Origin: JBHYDC01 sp051861205
GTDB lineage: Bacteria > Pseudomonadota > Alphaproteobacteria > Rhizobiales > Pleomorphomonadaceae
Length of the DNA: 64,000 nucleotides
Assembly: GCA_051861205.1 (NCBI GenBank)
Contig: JBHYDC010000001.1
Coordinates: 124,001-188,000 of the forward strand
Direction: 5' to 3'
The position numbers were made by a program, and so were the translations under genes. Below are positions 58,079 to 64,000 of the stretch, piece by piece. The notes beneath the pieces were generated by a model. It ran no database searches. It saw nothing but the letters and a program-made list of their open reading frames with translations, and was not told where the DNA came from. Every line of letters starts with the position of its first letter. Positions within the stretch are counted from its first letter, which is position 1.

Positions 58079-58893
58079 TCAGGCGCGTTCCATCGCCATG
58101 ACCTTGAGCGTCTCGTCGCGAATATCGGACAGGATTTCGCGCTTATAGGAGGCGAACTGCGGGTCCGTCGGGACCTCGTAGGAGCGCGGGCGATCGAGAT
58201 GGATCGGGATGTCCTTCTTCACGCGCCCAGGGCGACTGGCGAGCACGATCACGCGGTCCGCCAGGAAAATGGCCTCGTCCACATCGTGGGTCACGAACAG
58301 CACGGTGACGCGGTGATCCTCCCAGATCTTCAGAAGCAGCTCCTGCATCATGCCGCGGGTCTGCGCGTCGAGCGCGCCGAAGGGTTCGTCCATCAACAGG
58401 ATGGACGGCTTGTAGACCAGCGCCCGCGCGATCGCCACGCGCTGCCGCATGCCGCCCGAAAGCTGCTTGGGATGGGCGTTTTCAAACCCCGACAGCCCCA
58501 CGGCGCGCACGAAATGGGCCACGAGTTCGGTCTTCTCAGCCTTGGAGAAGCTGCTCTTTTCCAGCGCGAAAGGATGTTTCCCTCAACCGCCATCCACTCG
58601 AAAAGGCTGTAGGTCTGAAACACGAAGCCCCGGTCGCGCCCCGGCCCTTGCACCGGCACGCCGTTGATCCGGATCTCGCCCGAGGTCGGCTCGGCCAGTC
58701 CGCCGACCATGTTCTGCAGTGTCGATTTCCCGCAGCCGGACGTGCCTACGATCGAGACGAACTCGTTCTTATGGATATCGAGATTGATCTTCTCGATCGC
58801 CACCATGATTTCACCGGAAACGGCGAAGCTCTTGCCGATATCGACGATGGAAATCGTCGCGTTTCGAATGGGTTCTGAAGGCATCGCGTTCAT
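58079..58893 (-). pseudogene. SsuB/TauB-type ABC ATPase with a one-base frameshift
   Basis: Two frames together make one nitrate/sulfonate/taurine-type ATPase. The first part (58893 leftwards) has Walker A GTSGCGKST and ends in FVFQTYSLFEWMAVEGNIL; the second part continues with HFVRAVGLSGFENAHPKQLSGGMRQRVAIARAL, LLMDEPFGALD and FVTHDVDEA. The switch is at an A-run of three (58569-58571; T-run on the coding strand): one more base restores NILFALEKSSFSK. The ATG at 58893 overlaps the permease stop by four bases. A true deletion or a sequencing slip in a short run are both possible. Confidence 0.85.
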
Positions 58894-59721
58894 CGGGTTT
58901 GGCTGCTCCAGCTAAAGAAGGATTTGCCGAAGCGCTTGAACAGATAGTCGGTCAACAGGCCGAGAACGCCGATGAACAGAGTTCCGAACAGGATCGTATC
59001 GGTGGAAAGATAGCGCTGCGCGTCCATGATGCGCCGGCCAAGACCGGCATTTGCGGCAACAAGTTCGGCGACGACCAGATACGTCCAGGTCCACCCGATC
59101 GTGATGCGGAAGGTATCCCAGATGCCCGGAAGCGAGGCTGGCAAGATGATCCGGCGCAGAATTTCGTTGTTGCTGAAGCCCAGCGTCTGCCCGGCGCGGA
59201 TCAGATTGATGTCGATGTTCTTGACGTTGTCCATGATCATCAGCGCCTGCTGAAAAAAACGTCCCGATGAACAGGATCAGAATTTTCTGCGCGTCGCCGA
59301 TGCCCGCCCAAAGAATGGAAAGCGGGATGAGCGCCACCACCGGCATGTATCGCACCGTCGAGATCAGCGGCTCGAAGAGACCCTCGATCAGACGGTAGTT
59401 GCCCATCAAGATGCCGATCGGCACGGCGATCACCGTCGCCGCCAGCCAGCCGATCATGATGCGATAGGTGCTGACGGCGGCGTCGCCGATCAGAATTCCT
59501 TCCGTCAACTGCCGCCAGCCTTCGGTAAGCACGCTGAGCGGGCTCGGCAGAAACAGCGGCCTCACCAGTTCGAGTTCCGTGACCAGCCACCAGGCAAACA
59601 GCAACATGGCGGGAAGGGCAAAACCGGCGATCGTGAAAATGCCCTCGGGAATTTCTTGCCGTAGCATGAAGAGCCCTTTTCCCTTGCGGGGCACGGGCCC
59701 CGTTCGTGGTTGTAACGCCAT
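58890..59721 (-). pseudogene. SsuC/TauC-type ABC permease with a one-base frameshift
   Basis: Two frames together make one permease. The N-terminal part (GIFTIAGFALPAMLLFAWWLV, IGILMGNYRLIEGLFEPL) runs to LILFIGTFF; the C-terminal part starts MIMDNVKNIDINLIRAGQTLGFSNNEIL and ends in the last helices. They join if the run of seven A at 59253-59259 (seven T on the coding strand) had six, giving TFFQQALMIMDNV. ATG 59721 has GGAGAG seven bases upstream. Long homopolymers are slippage- and error-prone, so this one could be technical. Confidence 0.85.
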
Positions 59722-59790
59722 CGACGAACTCTCCATGACACTTGGGAAGGCGGGCCGGCAGCGGCGCGATCGCCGCTGCCGGCCACCCCT

Positions 59791-60756
59791 TCACGGGTTT
59801 GAGACGACTGTGTTGAGGTTGTCCAAAGCCAGCAATTCCGCCGGATCCGGGTTCGTCTTGATCTTGTCCGGGTTGGTGGCCGTGAGGATCTCGCCAACCG
59901 TCTGAAGCGACTGCTGGAACTCGCCCTTCAGCGCTTCGACGTTTTCCTGAATGTTGTAGAGGCGCACGCCCTTGAAGGCGGGCTCGAACTCTTCCATCGG
60001 GCTACCGACAGCCTTGGCGATGATGGCTTTGCCTTCATCAGGATTGGCGCGAATGAAGTTGATCGCATCATCCCACGCGCGGATCATGCCTTGCACGTCC
60101 TGCGGATTGGCTTTGATCCATTCGGAAGAGGCCGACAGCATGTCCGCAATCAGGCCGGGCTTTTCGGCAGCCGTGTAGAGCAGCTTGTAGTCGCCGCCCT
60201 TAGAAAGCGCCGCCGAGATATACGGCTCATAGGTCACCGCAGCGTCCACCCGTCCGGCGATCAGCGCAAGGCCGGCCTCGGATGCGCCCATCGGCACATG
60301 CTCCACGTCCGTGATCGCCATGTTGTTCTGCTTCAGGGCGTAATTGAGCAGCAGGTCGCTCGTGCTGCCCGACTCGAACGCCACCTTCTTGCCCTTCAGT
60401 TCGGCGATCGAACCGATGCCGTTGCCGGTGATCAGCGCATCGGCTTCAAACGACATGTCCATGATCAGAAAGCCCTTCTGATCGACACCCTGATTGTAGT
60501 TGGTGATGATGCCGTTGGTTGCGGCCGCGATGACATGAAGATTGCCGCTGGCAACCGCCGCGGTCATTTCCTGGTCCCAGTTGAACGTCGTCAGTTCAAC
60601 ATCGACATTATGCTTCTTGAAGAAGCCCTTCTGCTCGGCAACCCAGAGCGGGCCGTATCCAAGCCACGGCTGAAGCCCAAGCTTCACCGTTTCAGCCTGC
60701 GCCACGCCAAGCGAACTGGCAACGATCGACAAGGCCAAAGTGATTTCTTTGATCAT
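59791..60756 (-). CDS. NMT1/SsuA-type substrate-binding protein
   Basis: A 321-residue periplasmic protein with signal peptide (KEITLALSIVASSLGVAQA) and the NitT/TauT-type core LGLQPWLGYGPLWVAEQKGFFKKHNVDVEL and GKKVAFESGSTSDLLLNYAL. The frame is intact, unlike the permease and ATPase it needs. Ligand class: small organic compounds such as sulfonates, amides, pyrimidine precursors or nitrate. Its position after a dimethylformamidase-like gene suggests an N-containing organic substrate. Confidence 0.9.
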   Translation of the reverse strand: MIKEITLALSIVASSLGVAQAETVKLGLQPWLGYGPLWVAEQKGFFKKHNVDVELTTFNWDQEMTAAVASGNLHVIAAATNGIITNYNQGVDQKGFLIMDMSFEADALITGNGIGSIAELKGKKVAFESGSTSDLLLNYALKQNNMAITDVEHVPMGASEAGLALIAGRVDAAVTYEPYISAALSKGGDYKLLYTAAEKPGLIADMLSASSEWIKANPQDVQGMIRAWDDAINFIRANPDEGKAIIAKAVGSPMEEFEPAFKGVRLYNIQENVEALKGEFQQSLQTVGEILTATNPDKIKTNPDPAELLALDNLNTVVSNP

Positions 60757-60786
60757 GATAATCCCCTGATTGTATTTTGGTTTTTT

Positions 60787-62819
60787 TTACTCTCGGCTTC
60801 CGGGTTGTCCCGAAACTTTGCGGATGAGATTGAGCGTGATCCGTCCGACGTCGTTCATGCCGCTCCCGGCGGGGAGGGCGCCGAGCTACCCCACGGAGCT
60901 TGCTGAAAAGATGAGACCGCCCGAAGTGAGAGTTCGCACCGTCATTTCGGCGCACCGCCGCCCCCGCATCTCGGCCGCGCCGCCCGCATACCAGCGCGAC
61001 GGATCGTGAAAGAAGCTGTCCGAAAAGCCCGTCGCCCGCGCGACCACAGCGGTATCCGGCGAGGTTCCAAGCCTCGCGTCCGTCGCATCCACCTCGTAGG
61101 AGGCAGCCGCGCCGAGCACGATACCCTCGTCGCCGAAGGTTTCGCCCTCAACTCCTTCGAATAACTAAGCGTGGCGGGGATCGCGGCCCTCGTCCGTCCG
61201 CGTGAACGGCCGCCCCGCGTCGAAACCCATCAAGGAGATCGCAACGCCGATCAGGCTGAACTCGCCCCGCCCGCGCCCGCGCAGATAGCCGCCCGGCTCG
61301 TTGTTGATCGCAAACGACTGTTCGCCGATCGGGCCGTCCCAGGTGCGGCCCGCTTCCAGCGGCGACCGGCGCAGCTCCATCAGGTCGTCTTTGAAGGCCA
61401 CCGTTCCGGCAAAGCCGTTGCCGTCGAGGTAGAGCAGGCTGCCCCCGCTGGCAGCAAACGCGCGGTATGCGCTCTCCATCTCGGTGGACAGATACTCCGG
61501 ATGACTGCCGGTCAGAACCGCTCGATAGCCGTGCAGCGCCAATCCGCCCCGCGCATGAAGGTCATGATCGGTGATCACGTCGATCCCGATCCGATGCGTC
61601 CAGCAAAAGCGCAGGAAATGCAGGTCCACCGGCAGGTTATGCGGGCAGTCGCCAAGCGGATAGCGATAGTCCGCCCTCAGTGTCGCCTTCGGTCTCTCGT
61701 AAGAGCAGATCGAAACGACCGACAGATCCGAATGATAATCGTAAAGCGACTTGAACCCGTTGTCGGCGGCAAGCCGGTGCCCGCGATCCTCGCATTTCCA
61801 TTCATAGAGATGCGGTGGAAGAAGTTCGTCGGCATAGGCGAGATAAGTTGCCGTCGGCACTACGAAGACCAACGTGTTGACCGGCGCCGCATTCGCGACA
61901 AAAAATACGATCTGCTCGGCGCCTCCCGGCGATCGCACCTCGAAGGCATAAATGCCGGACGGCGCATCTGCCGGAACATCGACGTGAAAGGAAGCGGGCC
62001 AACCGAGCGCGCCCATATCGTCGTCGTGGCAATGCACGGCATCGTAATGCGAGGACGCAAGCCGGGGATCGAAGGTCGAACCGTCCCACCGCGCCGACGT
62101 CACGCAGAAGGTTGGCAGGTTGACCGCTTCCAGAAAAAGCGTCACCGATCCGCCCGTCGAAGCGATCGGCCCATCCGGCAGCAGCGCCGGGAAGCTCCAC
62201 GCGAATTTGCCCTTGTCGGTCACGATACTGATCCGCGCGTAGCGCGCATTCAGGCAGCGTTGCGACTTTGCGGCGTCGGTTCCAAACAGAATGTCGCCGG
62301 CCGATAGCGCCGGCTTGAACTCAAGGCGGCATCGCCCCTCGAACGGTACCGGCGGGTCCTGCGAGCGGAACGAGACCGCAACGGAACCGGGTTCAAAGTC
62401 CACGCGCAGGTCAAGCCAAGTTTTCGCCGGTAGATCTATCCCGGTATCGTTCAATTCGCCAGATGCACCCAGAACAACCCGGCTTGCCAAAAGCTCAACT
62501 GCAAGGCCGCCAAGGTCAAGAAGCGTCCGAATCCCATCGTTCTGCGTGAGATAGAGCTCAAATCCGATACTGGAGAGGGCGCCGGCCGTCGCTGTGTCGA
62601 TCTGCCGAATGAGAAGATGCGAGCCCTGATCGAAGCTTCGAAGCTTCGATGCTCTGGCGCCGGAGGCAGGGCCGTTACGAGCCAATCGGTCTCATAGGGC
62701 GTCGGAACGTCCAGGCGCACAACGGAAACCGCCTTGATGGTTTCCCCGCACGACAGACTGAGATCGACGCACTGTCCCGACACGGCACACCAAGGTTTGG
62801 TGTAGCCGATCATACTCAT
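60787..62819 (-). pseudogene. N,N-dimethylformamidase beta-subunit-like gene, multiply disrupted
   Basis: About 674 codons can be joined. Diagnostic stretches are VVPTATYLAYADELL, IDVITDHDLHARGGLALHGYRAVLTGSHPEYLS and SGGSLLYLDGNGFAG, all typical of the DmfA2 family. Start: ATG 62819 (MSMIGYTKPWCAVSGQ). Break 1: the 8-mer CGAAGCTT occurs twice in tandem (62631-62646); deleting one copy joins PEHRSF to DQGSHLLIRQ. Break 2: TAG at 61165-61167 between PRHA and LFEGVEGE. Break 3: TAG at 60886-60888 between SASSVG and LGALPAG. Both TAG codons are where relatives have an aromatic residue, probably Trp (TGG). Clearly non-functional. First gene of its operon. Confidence 0.82.
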
Positions 62820-63373
62820 GGCGCGATGATCAACCCGTCTTTTCACTGAACCTGCTTTGCGCGGTTTTCACGCTTTTCCCGCCCGATCAACAGTTAAGAA
62901 ACTGTAATCGCATACCCCTCATGTAACAGTCTTCATTATCAAAAGCGGCCTCGGGGGGTATAACCCCAAGGGGGTATGAACCATGCTGACCGCCGTTGCG
63001 CCCGCTCGCCCCATCGGTCCCGCGCCCCGCGAAGCCGCAACCTCTCGCCCTTCTCGCGGCGCCGTTCGTCCGTCCCGCTCGCATCTTTACCCTGACGCAT
63101 AGCCTAGTCCTCGTAAGGATTGGGGCCCGGTACAACCGCTATGTCACGCAGCGTACCCCGCTAGGGGTATGTATTAAAAAATCCTGTGCAAATAAATATT
63201 ATAGCACAAGAGCGAAGAAATACCACTCATATTCTCATTAAAAAAACTATACTTAAGCGCCTGTATTTTCTGTTTTCTTGTACGGCCCAACAAGCATTTT
63301 GGTTTTGCTTCTAGGTTTTGTCTCCGCTCGATAGAGAAAAGTTGAGTTCATTAACAAACGGCCGCGCAGTGTT
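62820..63373. other. intergenic region with repeated AGGGGTATG motifs upstream of an NRPS cluster
   Basis: 554 bp. The motif AGGGG(G)TATG occurs at 62911-62919 (minus), 62969-62978 (plus) and 63163-63171 (plus, within TACCCC-GCTA-GGGGTA, 63154-63169); GGGGGGTATAACCCC (62953-62967) is a related inverted repeat. A GC-rich island (about 62980-63100) with a 39-codon frame (62983-63102, GGGGG upstream) is set in AT-rich DNA; its coding status is doubtful. From 63170 to 63300 the DNA is strongly AT-rich, probably the promoter zone of the MbtH gene. Confidence 0.5.
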
Positions 63374-63592
63374 GTGCCGGACGCAAGCGATTCCTATCTG
63401 GTCGTGATCAACGACGAGAAACAATACTCGATCTGGGCCAGCGCCAAGCCCCTGCCGGCCGGATGGCGCAGCGTCGGCACCCCCGACACGCGCGAGAAGT
63501 GCTTGGCATGGATCGACCAAAGCAGGAACGACATGCGCCCGGCAAGCTTGCAGCGGGCCATGAAGCTTCAAGTGATTGCGCCGTCTCACTGA
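63374..63592 (+). CDS. MbtH-family NRPS accessory protein
   Basis: A 72-residue MbtH-like protein. NDEKQYSIWASAKPLPAGWRSVGTPDTREKCLAWIDQSRNDMRPASL shows the family pattern, with two of the three usual Trp (SIW, PAGW) kept and the third replaced (RNDMRP where W(T)DMRP is usual). Start is a GTG at 63374 without a strong RBS. MbtH proteins bind NRPS adenylation domains and help them fold and activate amino acids. It is directly followed, 10 bp on, by an NRPS gene, as is typical of siderophore and lipopeptide clusters. Confidence 0.9.
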   Translation: MPDASDSYLVVINDEKQYSIWASAKPLPAGWRSVGTPDTREKCLAWIDQSRNDMRPASLQRAMKLQVIAPSH

Positions 63593-63602
63593 GGTTTCAG
63601 CC

Positions 63603-64000
63603 ATGCATATGATGAGACATTGGACAGAAACGCCCAGTAATCCAGCGCGCAGATCCGGCCTTTTTCTTCACGAGATTTTCGCCTCCGAGGCAGCCCGCGC
63701 GCCCGATCACCTTGCCGTCGAGCTTGCCGAAGAGCGCCTCACCTACCGCGAGCTTGATCAGCGCACAAACCGCCTCGCCCGCCACCTTGCGGTGCTCGGC
63801 GTCGGCCCGGATATGCTGGTCGGCATCCTGCTTGACCGCTCAGTCGAGATGATCGTCACCGTCCTTGCCGTTCTAAAATCCGGCGGCGCCTACGTGCCGC
63901 TTGATCCCGAGCATCCCCGCGACCGGTTGGAGTTCATCCTGAACGACACCGGCATCGCGGTCCTCGTCACACAAGACCGCCTCACCGCCAGCGTTTCCGG
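63603..64000 (+). CDS. nonribosomal peptide synthetase, N-terminal part (cut by window end)
   Basis: The ATG at 63603 follows GAGG (63591-63594) by eight bases and opens a frame that runs off the window. The 132 residues seen are the start of an adenylation domain: LHEIFASEAARAPDHLAV, core A1-like LTYRELDQRTNRLARHL, and core A2 LKSGGAYVPLDPEHPRDRLEFIL. No condensation domain precedes it, so it is a loading-type module. The residues that set amino-acid specificity lie beyond the edge. Confidence 0.92.
   Translation, partial: MHMMRHWTETPSNPARRSGLFLHEIFASEAARAPDHLAVELAEERLTYRELDQRTNRLARHLAVLGVGPDMLVGILLDRSVEMIVTVLAVLKSGGAYVPLDPEHPRDRLEFILNDTGIAVLVTQDRLTASVS

Noticed and set aside
58560..58580. 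Programmed frameshift in the ABC ATPase
   Set aside because: No slippery heptamer or downstream structure was seen, and neighbouring genes carry unrelated lesions.
60886..61167. TAG codons in the dimethylformamidase-like gene as recoding (for example pyrrolysine)
   Set aside because: The same frame also carries an 8-bp frameshifting duplication, expected residues are aromatic, and no pyl genes are visible; decay is simpler.
62996..63241. 81-codon plus-strand open frame before the MbtH gene
   Set aside because: It spans an abrupt shift from GC-rich to AT-rich DNA, with no motif or ribosome-binding site.

Overview
This 64 kb window is GC-rich, densely coding DNA from what looks like an alphaproteobacterium of the order Hyphomicrobiales (Rhizobiales). 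The signs are an Omp2b-type porin, a gbpR-gguC-chvE-gguA-gguB sugar-uptake locus of Agrobacterium type, a Brucella/Rhizobium-type erythritol (ery) locus, and a palindromic repeat of rhizobial style. A yellow-pigmented genus is plausible from the zeaxanthin-glucoside genes, but genus assignment is a guess. I saw no rRNA, tRNA, CRISPR array, insertion sequence or prophage.

Left part (1-19 kb, specialised metabolism and molybdenum). A partial YihY-type membrane protein is followed by a type III polyketide synthase, methyltransferase and FAD oxidoreductase trio, a CHASE4-GGDEF-EAL c-di-GMP protein, mog, and a minus-strand set of three (dual-specificity phosphatase, an unusual 582-residue protein, an inositol-monophosphatase-family enzyme). 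Then come modABC with a perfect ModE-type palindrome upstream and a convergent modE, an msrQ without msrP, and a carotenoid cluster crtE-crtZ / crtX-crtY-crtB that lacks crtI.

Middle (19-38 kb, envelope and sugar acids). A small secreted protein, a porin and purU precede three enzymes of the non-phosphorylated L-fucose/L-rhamnose-type route (lactonase, SDR, FAH hydrolase). Next is a minus-strand run containing what looks like a Rieske oxygenase divided over two genes, with a GST and a degenerate acylphosphatase-like protein. The ChvE/Ggu sugar ABC system follows, with a D-galactose-dehydrogenase-like gene and divergent gbpR; chvE carries an in-frame stop. A globin-sensor-like protein and a single-domain response regulator close this part.

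Right part (37.5-56.6 kb, polyol catabolism). One long minus-strand block encodes a HAD phosphatase, FGGY kinase, class II aldolase, EryB/GlpD-type dehydrogenase, 2-hydroxyacid dehydrogenase, EryA kinase, a CUT1 ABC transporter with two dissimilar ATPases, EryD, EryH-type isomerase, EryC, a TetR C-terminal remnant and DhaLK; rpiB (EryI-type) is divergent. Together they can import tetritols and related polyols and take them through tetrulose phosphates to D-erythrose 4-phosphate.

Far right (56.7-64 kb). A minus-strand operon (dimethylformamidase-like, SBP, permease, ATPase, HisD paralogue) is decaying: three of five genes are disrupted, one by an 8-bp tandem duplication plus two TAG codons at expected Trp positions. 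The window ends in an MbtH gene and the first 132 codons of a nonribosomal peptide synthetase, so an NRPS cluster continues beyond the right edge.
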